47,226 nucleotides of DNA from contig DASXLD010000077.1 of assembly GCA_036496385.1 (NCBI GenBank), positions 1 through 47,226 on the forward strand, read 5' to 3'. The DNA comes from Schlegelella_A sp036496385 (lineage in GTDB: Bacteria; Pseudomonadota; Gammaproteobacteria; Burkholderiales; Burkholderiaceae_C). The notes under the pieces were generated by a model. The model was not told where the DNA came from. It made no database searches and was given only the letters and a program-made list of their open reading frames with translations. The translations under genes and the position numbers were made by a program. Within the stretch, counting starts at the first letter, position 1. Every line of letters starts with the position of its first letter. Positions 17,105-25,740 of the stretch are shown one piece after another.

Positions 17105-17293
17105 ATGCTCGCCCGTCACGCGCGCCGACTCGAGATGACCAGCATGGCGGCGATGCTGCTCGGCATCGTCTTCCTGTGCCAGCCCTGGAGCGAGTTTCTC
17201 CATCGCTACAGCATCCTGACCATCATCGTCGGGCTGGTGGCGTTCAACGTGTTCTCGCGCATCGCGTCGCCGTCGGCACCCGATCGACCCTGA
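17105..17293 (+). CDS. Small two-helix membrane protein in ABC transporter operon
   Basis: This is a 62-residue protein with two predicted membrane segments, about residues 14-26 (MAAMLLGIVFLCQ) and 36-51 (YSILTIIVGLVAFNVF), and a Pro/Asp-rich tail. I do not recognise a named family. It starts seven bases after the MalG-like permease and ends one base before the first ATPase, so the spacing supports a real gene. Some CUT1 importers with two ATPases, such as the rhizobial glycerol system GlpSTPQV, also carry a small membrane protein; this one may be an accessory subunit of the same kind (inference). Confidence 0.7.
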   Translation: MLARHARRLEMTSMAAMLLGIVFLCQPWSEFLHRYSILTIIVGLVAFNVFSRIASPSAPDRP

Positions 17294-17294
17294 C

Positions 17295-18407
17295 ATGGCC
17301 GACATCCAGATCATCGACGCCGACAAGTACTTCGGCGCCAACCACGTGATCCGCAAACTCAACCTGCACATCCGGCACGGCGAGTTCGTCGTGCTGCTCG
17401 GGCCGTCGGGCTGCGGCAAGACCACCACGCTGCGCGCAGTGGCCGGGCTCGAGAGCATCGACGCGGGCGAAATCCGCATCGGTGGACGACGCGTGGACCA
17501 GCTGCCGCCGCAGCAGCGCGACACGGCGTTCGTGTTCCAGCTGTATTCGCTGTATCCGCACCTGAGCGCTTTCGACAACATCGCCTTCCCGCTGCGCGCC
17601 GCCGGCACGCCTGACGCACAGGTGCGCGAGCAGGTCGCCGCGGTGGCCAAGGTGCTGCGCATCGAGCACTTGCTGAAGAAGCGGCCCTCGGCGCTCGCCG
17701 GCGGCGACATGCAGCGGGTGACCATCGGCCGCGCGCTGGTGCGGCGGCCGTCGGCGATGCTGATGGACGAACCGATCGGCGCGCTCGACGCCAAGCTGCG
17801 CGAGCAGATGCGCACCGAACTGCGTCGGCTGCACGTCGACAACGACTCGACCACGGTCTACGTGACGCACGACCAGGTCGAGGCAATGGCCATGGCCGAC
17901 AAGATCGGCATCATGAACGACGGCGTCCTGCAGCAGTACGACAACCCGGACGCGGTGTACGACGAGCCGGCCAACCTGTTCGTCGCCCAGTTCGTCGGCA
18001 GCCCGATCATGAACGTCGCCGACTGCCACTGCGAGCTTGCCGACGACCATGTGCGGGTGCGGCTGCCCGGCATCGCCGAACCCTTCGTGCTGCGAGAGCC
18101 GGCACTGCGCCAGCAGCTGCAGGCCGCGCCATCGGCCGCGCAGGACCTGGCGCTGGGCATCCGCCCCGAGGCGGTGGGCGTGCGGCTGCAGCCCTCGCCC
18201 GGACTCGTGCGCGCCGAGGTGCAGCTGGTCGAGCCGCTGGGCGCCTACGACATCGTCGATATTTCCGTGGGCGAGCAGAGCCTCCGTGCGCGCACGACGA
18301 GCCAGCTGGTGCGCTCGCAGGGCCAGCCGGTGTGGCTCAGCCTCGACGGCGCGCGCACGCACTTCTTCGACAAGCGCAGCGGCCGTTCGCTGCACGCGGC
18401 GGCCTGA
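17295..18407 (+). CDS. Sugar ABC transporter ATP-binding protein 1 (MalK/UgpC-like)
   Basis: This 370-residue protein has an N-terminal ATPase domain and a C-terminal TOBE-type regulatory domain. Walker A is GPSGCGKTT (36-44), the Q-loop is VFQLYSLYPH, Walker B is AMLMDEP (about 154-160) and the switch His is in VYVTHDQVEAM. The signature motif reads LAGGDMQR (about 134-141) rather than LSGGQ, the Ser being replaced by Ala. A second ATPase gene follows six bases downstream, so the transporter probably uses a heterodimer in which one composite site is altered (inference). Confidence 0.95.
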   Translation: MADIQIIDADKYFGANHVIRKLNLHIRHGEFVVLLGPSGCGKTTTLRAVAGLESIDAGEIRIGGRRVDQLPPQQRDTAFVFQLYSLYPHLSAFDNIAFPLRAAGTPDAQVREQVAAVAKVLRIEHLLKKRPSALAGGDMQRVTIGRALVRRPSAMLMDEPIGALDAKLREQMRTELRRLHVDNDSTTVYVTHDQVEAMAMADKIGIMNDGVLQQYDNPDAVYDEPANLFVAQFVGSPIMNVADCHCELADDHVRVRLPGIAEPFVLREPALRQQLQAAPSAAQDLALGIRPEAVGVRLQPSPGLVRAEVQLVEPLGAYDIVDISVGEQSLRARTTSQLVRSQGQPVWLSLDGARTHFFDKRSGRSLHAAA

Positions 18408-18413
18408 CAAGAA

Positions 18414-19505
18414 ATGGCCGCGATCTCCCTGCGCAGGCTGGGCAAACGCTTCGGCACCGTGGCTGCGGTGCAGGAGCTGACGCTCGACATCCGCGACCGC
18501 GAGTTCTTCGTACTGCTCGGGCCGACCGGCGCCGGCAAGACCACCACCTTGCGCTGCATCGCCGGGCTCGAGCGGCCCGACCAGGGCGAGATCCACATTG
18601 CCGGCGAGCGTGTCGACGAATGGAGTGCGGCGCAGCGCGACGTGGCGCTGGTGTTCCAGCAATATTCGCTGTACCCGAACTACACGGTAGGGGAGAACCT
18701 GGCCTTCCCGCTGAAGTCGAAGCTGCGCAAGTTCACTGCGCAGCAGATCGACGAGCGGGTGCGCAAGGCCGCCGCGACGGTGCGCATCGGCCATCTGCTC
18801 GACCGCCGCACCGACCGGCTGTCCGGCGGTGAGATGCAACGGGTGTCGATCGGCCGCGCGATCGTGCGCGAGCCGCGCGTCTTCCTGATGGACGAGCCGC
18901 TGTCCAACCTGGACGCCAAGCTGCGCGAGCTGCTGCGCGCCGAGCTCAAGGGCCTGCAGCAGCGCCTGGGAACGACCTTGATCTTCGTCACCCATGACCA
19001 GGTCGAGGCGATGAGCATGGCCGACCGCATCGGCGTGCTCGACGGCGGGCAGCTGGTACAGGTGGGCACGCCGGCGCAGATCTACAACGCCCCGGCGAAT
19101 GCCTTCGTCGCCTCCTTCGTCGGCTCGCCGGCGATCAACCTGCTCGATGTGCAGATCGATCTGGCGCGCGGCCGCGTGCACAACGGTGCGCTGGCCTTCG
19201 ACCTGGACGCGGCGACGCGCGAGACGGTGGCGCCGCTGCTGCCCGCCGACGGCCGCGTGCGCCTGGGCATCCGGCCGGAGGACATCGCGCTGGTTGCCGA
19301 CGAGGGCATCGCCGGCTCGATCTACGGTGCCGAGAACCACGGCGCCGAGATCATCGCGGTGATCGAGGCCGGCGGCCACCGGCTGCGCGCCACGGTGCCG
19401 GCCAAGACGCCGACCGCGCTGAACCAGCCGGTGCGCATCGCCTTCGCCCAGCCACGACTGCACTTCTTCGACCCGCTGTCCGGTCGCAACCTGCGACCGC
19501 TCTGA
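18414..19505 (+). CDS. Sugar ABC transporter ATP-binding protein 2 (MalK/UgpC-like)
   Basis: This 363-residue ATPase has Walker A GPTGAGKTT (36-44), Q-loop VFQQYSLYPN, a normal signature LSGGEMQRVSIGRA, Walker B VFLMDEPLSNLD and the switch His in IFVTHDQVEAM. The C-terminal part (LGIRPEDIAL and later LHFFDPLSGRNL) is the TOBE regulatory domain. It is clearly related to the preceding ATPase but diverged, as expected for two non-identical subunits of one importer. It starts six bases after its partner and precedes the epimerase gene. Confidence 0.95.
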   Translation: MAAISLRRLGKRFGTVAAVQELTLDIRDREFFVLLGPTGAGKTTTLRCIAGLERPDQGEIHIAGERVDEWSAAQRDVALVFQQYSLYPNYTVGENLAFPLKSKLRKFTAQQIDERVRKAAATVRIGHLLDRRTDRLSGGEMQRVSIGRAIVREPRVFLMDEPLSNLDAKLRELLRAELKGLQQRLGTTLIFVTHDQVEAMSMADRIGVLDGGQLVQVGTPAQIYNAPANAFVASFVGSPAINLLDVQIDLARGRVHNGALAFDLDAATRETVAPLLPADGRVRLGIRPEDIALVADEGIAGSIYGAENHGAEIIAVIEAGGHRLRATVPAKTPTALNQPVRIAFAQPRLHFFDPLSGRNLRPL

Positions 19506-19530
19506 CCTCACTGCCGAAAAGGAGACGACC

Positions 19531-20415
19531 ATGCACATCGCCACCCACAACTGGATGCGCCCGGAATCCATCAAGCGCACGATCGAGCGCATGCGCGAGA
19601 CCGGCGTCGACGCGCTCGAGATCTCGGGCGAGCCCGACCAGTACGACCCGAAGGAGGTGCGCAAGCTCCTCGCCGACAACGGCCGCAAGTGCTGGGGCTC
19701 GGTCACGCTGACGCTGGGCGAACGCAACCTCGCCTCCACCAATGTCGCGCAACGCGAGAAGACCGTCGACTACATGAAGCGCGTGGTCACGCTGGCGAAA
19801 GAGCTCGACGGCCAGATCATCACGATGGTGCCTGCCACGGTCGGCAAGGTGGTGGCCGACGGCACGCCCGACCAGGAATGGGCGTGGCTGGTGGAAGGCA
19901 TCAAGGAGGTCTATGCGCATGCCGAGAAGGCCGGCATCCGCATCGCCATCGAGCCGCTGAACCGCTTCGAGACCTATCTCATCAACCGCGGCGATCAGGC
20001 GCTCGCCCTGGCCGATGCGGTCGGCCCGAACTGCGGCGTCTGCCTTGACCTGTTCCACATGAACATCGAAGAAAGCGACATCCTCGGCGCCTTCCGCAAA
20101 TGCAAAGGCCGCATCTACGACATCCACATCGCCGACAACAACCGCTTCGCGCCGGGCATGGGCACGCTCGACTTCCGCGCCATCGTCGAGACCATCAAGA
20201 GCGTCGGCTACGACGGGGCGCTGACGCTGGAATTCGTCGCCACCATCGACCGCACGCCGGCCAGCCCCTATGGCGACCAGGTCGAGACGAATCCGGTCGA
20301 CGTCACGCCGGAGCAGATGAAATTCATCATCGACCACGGCTCGAACCTGCTCTCGGACAAGTTCTACACCGGGCTCTATCAGCAGTCGGTCACGGTGCTG
20401 CGACCGCTGATCTGA
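19531..20415 (+). CDS. Ketose 3-epimerase-like TIM-barrel protein
   Basis: This 294-residue protein belongs to the D-tagatose/D-psicose 3-epimerase-like branch of the xylose-isomerase-like TIM barrels. Probable metal-ligand regions are AIEPLNRFETY (about 139-149), CLDLFHMNIEES with Asp173, YDIHIADNNR with His199, and LTLEFVA with Glu234. AAGGAGA precedes the ATG. It may epimerise a keto sugar before or after xylose isomerase acts, or act in elimination from an oxidised sugar together with the Gfo/Idh/MocA enzyme. It is distinct from the other TIM-barrel protein of the cluster at 12460-13515. Confidence 0.92.
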   Translation: MHIATHNWMRPESIKRTIERMRETGVDALEISGEPDQYDPKEVRKLLADNGRKCWGSVTLTLGERNLASTNVAQREKTVDYMKRVVTLAKELDGQIITMVPATVGKVVADGTPDQEWAWLVEGIKEVYAHAEKAGIRIAIEPLNRFETYLINRGDQALALADAVGPNCGVCLDLFHMNIEESDILGAFRKCKGRIYDIHIADNNRFAPGMGTLDFRAIVETIKSVGYDGALTLEFVATIDRTPASPYGDQVETNPVDVTPEQMKFIIDHGSNLLSDKFYTGLYQQSVTVLRPLI

Positions 20416-20442
20416 GTCCACGATCACACGACGGAGGCCTCG

Positions 20443-20940
20443 ATGCTGTTCGGCAAGCTGTTCCACACGGCCATCAGGACTGCCAACCTCGACGCCAGCG
20501 TCCGCTTCTATACCGAGGTGCTCGGCATGGTGGTGGCGCCGCGGCCGCCGATCGGCTTTCCAGGCGCATGGCTGCGCCCCGCGCAGGTCGACACGGAGCC
20601 GACCATTCACCTCTACGGCGGCGACGCGGCACGCGAGCCCGACGGCCGCGTGCTCGACGGCAGCGGCGCGGTCGATCATGTGTCGATCGTGTGCCAGGGC
20701 TACGCCGCCTTCAAGGCGCGGTTCGAGCGCTTCGGTCTCGAATACCGCGAGAACCTCGTGCCGGCCACGCCGCTGTGGCAACTGTTCGTCTACGACCCGA
20801 ACGGCGTGCAGCTCGAACTGACCTTCCACGCCGCCGCCGAGGGCGAGGCCGAGCCGGCCATCGAGCCGCAGCGACGCTATGCGGCACGCGAGCGCTGGTT
20901 CCGGCCCGAGCCGTACCGTCAGTTCGCTGCGCCGCGTTAA
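20443..20940 (+). CDS. VOC family (glyoxalase-like) protein
   Basis: This 165-residue protein has the vicinal oxygen chelate fold: an N-terminal module KLFHTAIRTANLDASVRFYTEVLGM and a second module DHVSIVCQGYAAFKARFERFGLEYRE with VYDPNGVQLELTF at its end. Candidate metal ligands are the His in LFHTAIR, the His in VDHVSI and the Glu in QLELTF. A GGAGG site precedes the ATG. VOC proteins include glyoxalases, dioxygenases and epimerases; here the operon context suggests isomerisation or removal of a reactive intermediate. Confidence 0.88.
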   Translation: MLFGKLFHTAIRTANLDASVRFYTEVLGMVVAPRPPIGFPGAWLRPAQVDTEPTIHLYGGDAAREPDGRVLDGSGAVDHVSIVCQGYAAFKARFERFGLEYRENLVPATPLWQLFVYDPNGVQLELTFHAAAEGEAEPAIEPQRRYAARERWFRPEPYRQFAAPR

Positions 20941-20950
20941 GCGCACCGCG

Positions 20951-22117
20951 ATGAAGATCACCCGCGTCGAGGCCTGCTGGCTGCAGGTGCCGATCCCGGC
21001 GGCACAGCAGCATGTCAGCGACTTCGGCCGCGCCGCCACCTTCGACACCGCGCTGGTGCGCATCGACACCGACGGCGGCCTGATCGGCTGGGGCGAAGCC
21101 AAGGTCTCGGCCGGCAGCAGCGGCGACTATCACGGCGTGTGCGCGCTGATCAACCAGGAGTTCGCACCGCTGCTGCTCGGTCGCGACGCGCGCCAGATCA
21201 CCGCGATCTGGGAGCAGCTGTACAACGGCACGCGCGCCCACTACGCGCTGACCCGGGGCCACGTGTTCCCGGCCATGAGCCGGCGCGGCGCCTCGGTCTC
21301 GGCGATCTCGGGCATCGACATCGCGTTGTGGGACCTGCTCGGCAAATCGCTCGGCGTGCCGGTGTGGCAGTTGCTCGGCGGGCGCCGCGCCGAGCGCATG
21401 CCGGCCTACGCGTCGGGCGGCTGGGCCGACGCCGCCGGCATCGGTGCGCAGCTCGCCAGTTACGTCGCCAAAGGTGGCTTCAAGGCCGTGAAGATGCGCA
21501 TCGGCGTCTTCGACGGCTCGCCCGCAGCCTCGGCCGAACGCGTGATCGCGGCGCGGGCCGCGCTCGGGCCCGGGATCGAGCTGATGTGCGATGCCCACGG
21601 CAGCTTCACCGTGTCCGAGGCGCGGCAGTTCTGCTACCTGGTGCGCGACTGCCAGCTCGCCTGGTTCGAGGAGCCGGTCACCGCCGACGACAAACGCGGC
21701 TTGGCCGAGGTGCGGCGCGCGACCCATATCCCGATCGCCAGCGGCGAAAGCGACTGCACCCGCTTCGACTTTCGCGACCTGATCGAATTGGGCGCCGCCG
21801 ACGTGCTGCAGCCCGACCTTGCGATCTGCGGCGGCATCTCCGAGGCAATGCGGATCGGCGCCATGGCCGCCGCCGCGAACCTGCGCGTCGCGCCGCACCT
21901 GTGGGCCGGCGCGCCAGCCTTCGCCGCCGGCCTGCATTTCGCAGCGGCCTGCCCGGCCGCGCACATTCTGGAGTACTCGCTCGGCGCCAACCCGATGATC
22001 CACGACCTGGTCGACGAGCGCTTCAAGATCGAGGACGGCATGCTGGAGATTCCCGAACGGCCAGGGCTGGGAATCACCGTCCGCGAGGACTTCGTCAATC
22101 TCCACCGCAAGCACTGA
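20951..22117 (+). CDS. Mandelate racemase/muconate lactonizing enzyme family dehydratase
   Basis: This 388-residue enolase-superfamily enzyme has the three metal ligands in LMCDAHGSF, WFEEPVTADD and ASGESDCTRFD, and a general base dyad in QPDLAICGG plus APHLWAG (Asp and His). The other base motif reads AVKMRIG, that is K-x-R rather than K-x-K. The start at 20951 (MKITRVEACWL) matches the family; the open frame extends further upstream without conservation. Members of this group dehydrate sugar acids or racemise hydroxy acids. In this operon a pentonate or similar sugar acid is the likely substrate (inference). Confidence 0.93.
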   Translation: MKITRVEACWLQVPIPAAQQHVSDFGRAATFDTALVRIDTDGGLIGWGEAKVSAGSSGDYHGVCALINQEFAPLLLGRDARQITAIWEQLYNGTRAHYALTRGHVFPAMSRRGASVSAISGIDIALWDLLGKSLGVPVWQLLGGRRAERMPAYASGGWADAAGIGAQLASYVAKGGFKAVKMRIGVFDGSPAASAERVIAARAALGPGIELMCDAHGSFTVSEARQFCYLVRDCQLAWFEEPVTADDKRGLAEVRRATHIPIASGESDCTRFDFRDLIELGAADVLQPDLAICGGISEAMRIGAMAAAANLRVAPHLWAGAPAFAAGLHFAAACPAAHILEYSLGANPMIHDLVDERFKIEDGMLEIPERPGLGITVREDFVNLHRKH

Positions 22118-22128
22118 AGCGCATCGCC

Positions 22129-22917
22129 ATGGAAGGCCTGGACCAGACCGCCAAGCTGCTGCAGCTGATCCGCGAGCGCGGCTTCGAGCCGGGTGACAAG
22201 CTCCCTTCCGAACGCGACTTGGCGGCCGAGTTCGGCATGAGTCGCGGCGCGGTACGTGAGGCGCTGATCCGGCTAGACACGCTGCGCATCATCGAAAGCC
22301 GGCCCAAGTCCGGCATCTATCTGCAGCCCTATGGCGCCGCGCGCAGCATCGAGGCGATGGTGCTGTTCGCCGAAACCAACACGCCACTGTCGGCGGCCGA
22401 GGTGGCGCAGTCGGTGGAGCTGCGCAGCGTGCTCGAAAGCGAGGCGCTGCGCCTCGCCTGCCTGCGCCGCACCCCAGAGGATCTGCAGCGCCTGCGGGCG
22501 ATCCTGGACCAGAGCGAAGCGGCGATGGCTTCCGGCGGCACATTGGCCGACCTGGACGCCGAGTTCCACAAGGCCATCGTCGCCGCCACGCACAACGACG
22601 TGCTGCTGCGGTTCATCAACGTTTTCTACCTGATGTCGCGCAAGCGCCGCGAGACCTACTTTCAGGCTAGGGGGCAGAGCCAGCGTTCGCACAGGCAGCA
22701 TCGGCAGCTCTACCGCGCGATCGAGGCGCACGATGCCGAGGCAGGTGGACGGATCCTGCGCCGGCACCTGAAGGGTGTCGACGCCTACTTCCGCCTGTTC
22801 TTTGCCGACGAGGATGGCGCAGCCAAAGGCGCCCCGATGGCCACGGCCAAGGCAGCCGTCCGGCGCGCAGGTGCGGCCGCGCCTCGTCCGGGCGCTCGGC
22901 GCGCTGCCCGGCGCTGA
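22129..22917 (+). CDS. FadR-type GntR family transcriptional regulator
   Basis: This 262-residue regulator has an N-terminal winged helix (KLPSERDLAAEFGMSRGAVR and on to SRPKSGIYL, residues 24-65) and a C-terminal FCD effector domain. The FCD metal ligands are visible as Asp143 and His147 in DLDAEFHKAI, His191 and His213. A basic Ala/Arg-rich tail of about 35 residues follows. It begins 11 bp after the dehydratase gene. FadR-subfamily proteins bind TGGTC-N-GACCA palindromes, and three such sites lie in the 13568-13689 control region, so it is very probably the local repressor that responds to a pathway sugar acid. Confidence 0.94.
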   Translation: MEGLDQTAKLLQLIRERGFEPGDKLPSERDLAAEFGMSRGAVREALIRLDTLRIIESRPKSGIYLQPYGAARSIEAMVLFAETNTPLSAAEVAQSVELRSVLESEALRLACLRRTPEDLQRLRAILDQSEAAMASGGTLADLDAEFHKAIVAATHNDVLLRFINVFYLMSRKRRETYFQARGQSQRSHRQHRQLYRAIEAHDAEAGGRILRRHLKGVDAYFRLFFADEDGAAKGAPMATAKAAVRRAGAAAPRPGARRAARR

Positions 22918-22965
22918 GCGGCACAGCCGTCGGCAAACTCTGGCCGCCGCAACCCACCCGCGCGC

Positions 22966-23964
22966 ATGCCCCGGATCCTGCTCACCCAGGCGATTCATCC
23001 GCAGGCCGAACGACAACTCGCCACGCTGGGCGAGGTGGCGGTTGCCGCCGACACCGACGCCGAGACATTGCGCCGCGAGGCCCGCGGCTGCGACGTGATC
23101 GTCGTGCGCGCGTTGCTACCTGAGGACATCTTCACAGCGGCACCGCGGCTGATCGGCGCCGTTCGCCACGGCGCGGGGGTGGACATGATCCCGGTCGACA
23201 TGGCCAGTGCGCACGGCGTGCTCGTCGCCAACGTGCCGGGCGTCAACGCCGTGAGCGTGGCCGAGCATGTGCTGCTGAAGCTGCTGCAGCTGGCGCGCCG
23301 CAGCGCCACCCTGGACACCACTCTGCGCAGCGCCGGATGGCAGGCCGCGCGTCGGCTGGCCGACGCAGGCTCCGAGCTCGCCGGCAGGTCGCTTGGGCTG
23401 GTCGGCTACGGCCACGTCGGCCAAGCCGTCGCGCGGCTGTGCGCCGAAGGCCTGTCGATGCGGGTGCAAGCCTACACTCGTCGCGGCCTGTCGGCCGACG
23501 CGCCGCCATGGGTGGAGCCGGCAGCGTCGTTACAGGCACTGCTGGCCGCCAGTGACTACCTCGTGCTGGCCTGCCCGCTGACGGAGCGGACACGTGGCCT
23601 CATCGGCGGGCTTGAGCTGGCGCAACTGCGTCCGGGTGCCTGTATCGTCAATGTCGCGCGCGGCCCGGTGATCGATACCGACGCCTTGGTCGAGGCGCTG
23701 CGCGGCGGGCACCTCGGCGGCGCCGCGCTCGACGTCTTCGACCCCCAGCCGTTACCGGGCGGGCATCCGCTGTGGTCGATGCCCAACGTGCTGGTCACGC
23801 CGCACGTGGCCGGCATCACCGACGACAGCATGCGTCGCATGGGCGAGGGCGCAGCGCGGGCCGTGGCGAGCCTGCTGCGCGGCGAGCTGCCGCCGCATTG
23901 CATCAACCCGCAGGCGCTGCCGGCCTTCCTGCAGCGCTTCGGCGCACTTAGGGGCGTGCGTTAG
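22966..23964 (+). CDS. D-2-hydroxyacid dehydrogenase
   Basis: This 332-residue NAD-dependent dehydrogenase has the Rossmann loop LVGYGHVGQAVA, the substrate-binding Arg in NVARGPVIDTDAL and the catalytic His in VTPHVAG. The third catalytic residue, a Glu 29 positions after the Arg in most family members (DVFxxEP), is Gln here (DVFDPQP). The N-terminal domain has GAVRHGAGVDMIP. It would oxidise or reduce a 2-hydroxy/2-keto acid, a plausible last step after the dehydratase. It is the last gene of the plus-strand sugar operon, 48 bp after the regulator. Confidence 0.92.
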   Translation: MPRILLTQAIHPQAERQLATLGEVAVAADTDAETLRREARGCDVIVVRALLPEDIFTAAPRLIGAVRHGAGVDMIPVDMASAHGVLVANVPGVNAVSVAEHVLLKLLQLARRSATLDTTLRSAGWQAARRLADAGSELAGRSLGLVGYGHVGQAVARLCAEGLSMRVQAYTRRGLSADAPPWVEPAASLQALLAASDYLVLACPLTERTRGLIGGLELAQLRPGACIVNVARGPVIDTDALVEALRGGHLGGAALDVFDPQPLPGGHPLWSMPNVLVTPHVAGITDDSMRRMGEGAARAVASLLRGELPPHCINPQALPAFLQRFGALRGVR

Positions 23965-24388
23965 TTCTGCATCGGCACGCTGAACTTGATCGAGCCCAGG
24001 ATGGCCTGATCAAGATCTGAGGGCCTGCGGCGCCGCGCGATGAAATCATGCGGCCCCGAGGTCCGGCCGCTAGCTCACGAAGCCATGGCCGTGGTGACCG
24101 AGAACGAAAGGTCGACATCTTCCTTCTCGAGCATCGTCGCGGATTTGCTGCGCTGGGTGACCGATCCGAAGTTTCGAAGTGGTCCTGCACGCCCCGTGTG
24201 CGGTGCACTGGCTCAATGCCGTCGGGAGGCTCCCGTGGTGGTTGCGCGAATGCTCGAACACAGCTTCGGTCTCGACCTCCTCGCTGAGCTGAGGCGCCTG
24301 GGCCATCGTCAGCGCAACAGGGTGAGATTTCAGCCGAGCGCCGCGCACAGGCATGGCAGCATGCGTATCGCGCAGCGCGCTCGATGAC
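23965..24388. other. Intergenic region with no supported gene
   Basis: About 420 bp separate the hydroxyacid dehydrogenase from the permease. Short open frames on both strands have no recognisable motifs. One plus-strand reading (about 24040-24330) has a protein-like composition but no start signal and several frame breaks around it. This may be decayed coding DNA at the edge of the sugar island. Confidence 0.4.
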
Positions 24389-25627
24389 ATGTCCGGAATC
24401 ACCGTCGCCATCTTCATGGTCGTCTACCTCGGAATGGTCCTCGGTGGTCTGCCATTCCTGCAGTTGGATCGAACCGGCGTGGCGCTACTCGGCGCGATCG
24501 CGCTGATCGGCACGGAAGCGCTGAGTCTGGAGGAAGCGGCCCTGGCGATTCACCTACCCACGGTGATCCTGCTCTTCGCGTTCATGGTGCTGTCGGCGCA
24601 GATGCGCCTGGGTGGCTTCTACGATTGGGTGACGCTGAGACTCGCCGCGCTGCCGTTGGCGCCGCCTTTGCTCTTGGGCGCCTTGATCTTCGCGACCGCC
24701 GGCCTGGCCGCGGTCTTCAGTAACGACATCGTGTGCCTCGCGATCGCGCCGGTACTGATCGACGCCTGCCGCGCCCGACGGCTCGATCCCGTGCCCTTCC
24801 TTCTCGCGCTCGCCTGTGCCTCGAACATCGGATCGGCTGCCACTTTGATCGGCAACCCGCAGAACATGCTCATCGGCCAGACCCTTCAGTTGTCCTTTGC
24901 CGGCTATCTGCGCGATGCCGCGGTGCCGGTGATAGCCGGGCTGATCGCTACATGGGCGCTGATCGTTGGCCAGACTCGGGGCCGCCTATCGGGCCAGGCT
25001 GCGCCATCGAGTGCCAGCGGGGCGCGCGAAGAGGTCACACCACTCGATCGCTGGCAGACGTGGAAAGGCCTGTTGGTCGCATCGATCATCGTCGCCTGCT
25101 TCCTGTTCGCGCCGTGGCCACGCGAGGTGGTCGCTCTCACCGGCGCCGGTGTGTTGCTGACGAGCCGTAAGCTGCACTCCCGGCGCATGCTCGGGCTGGT
25201 GGACTGGGAACTGCTGGTGCTGTTTATGGGGTTGTTCGTAGTCAATCACGCTTTGCAGAAGACGGGGCTTCCCGCCGCAGTGGTCGCCGATCTGGCCACC
25301 CATGGACTGCCGTTGGATCACCTGGGGCCGCTGTTCGGCGCAACACTGGTGTTGTCGAACATCGTTTCCAACGTGCCCGCTGTCATGTTGCTGCTGCCAA
25401 GTGCCGCGCATTCGCTGGCGGGGCCGACGCTGGCACTGGTCAGCACGTTGGCCGGCAACCTGTTTATCGTCGGCAGCATCGCCAACGTTATCGTGATTGA
25501 TGCCGCTGCGCGGCGTGGAATCGCGATCGATTGGCGCGGCCATGCGCGCATCGGCGTCCCCGTCACGCTTGTCACTCTGGCTATCGCGGCGGGGTATCTG
25601 GCGCTGCGCATCGGAGGCATTGGGTGA
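24389..25627 (+). CDS. SLC13/ArsB-type (ion transporter superfamily) permease
   Basis: This 412-residue inner-membrane protein has about ten to eleven hydrophobic segments. Family hallmarks are FAFMVLSAQMRLGGFYDWVT, the re-entrant motif FSNDIVCLAIAPV, ACASNIGSAATLIGNPQNML and, in the second repeat, NIVSNVPAVMLLLP. Such permeases move anions such as dicarboxylates, sulfate or arsenite, or exchange Na+ for H+. The ATG at 24389 begins MSGITVAIF; an earlier in-frame ATG at 24353 adds hydrophilic residues. No strong ribosome site is seen at either. It is followed directly by transposase remnants, so its link to the sugar operon is uncertain. Confidence 0.88.
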   Translation: MSGITVAIFMVVYLGMVLGGLPFLQLDRTGVALLGAIALIGTEALSLEEAALAIHLPTVILLFAFMVLSAQMRLGGFYDWVTLRLAALPLAPPLLLGALIFATAGLAAVFSNDIVCLAIAPVLIDACRARRLDPVPFLLALACASNIGSAATLIGNPQNMLIGQTLQLSFAGYLRDAAVPVIAGLIATWALIVGQTRGRLSGQAAPSSASGAREEVTPLDRWQTWKGLLVASIIVACFLFAPWPREVVALTGAGVLLTSRKLHSRRMLGLVDWELLVLFMGLFVVNHALQKTGLPAAVVADLATHGLPLDHLGPLFGATLVLSNIVSNVPAVMLLLPSAAHSLAGPTLALVSTLAGNLFIVGSIANVIVIDAAARRGIAIDWRGHARIGVPVTLVTLAIAAGYLALRIGGIG

Positions 25628-25740
25628 TCAGCATCCCGACGCTGTCCATGAATGGGGCGCGGTTTTGCCGTCGCATCCCGGATGGCGGTCTGTCTGAATG
25701 CAAAGGGGACATTGAGGAATCTTCTCGTTCACAGACGCGC

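Noticed and set aside
15198..17138. A 646-residue open frame across both permease genes
   Set aside because: It is an Arg/Asp-rich frame shadow of two permeases with clear membrane segments and EAA loops.
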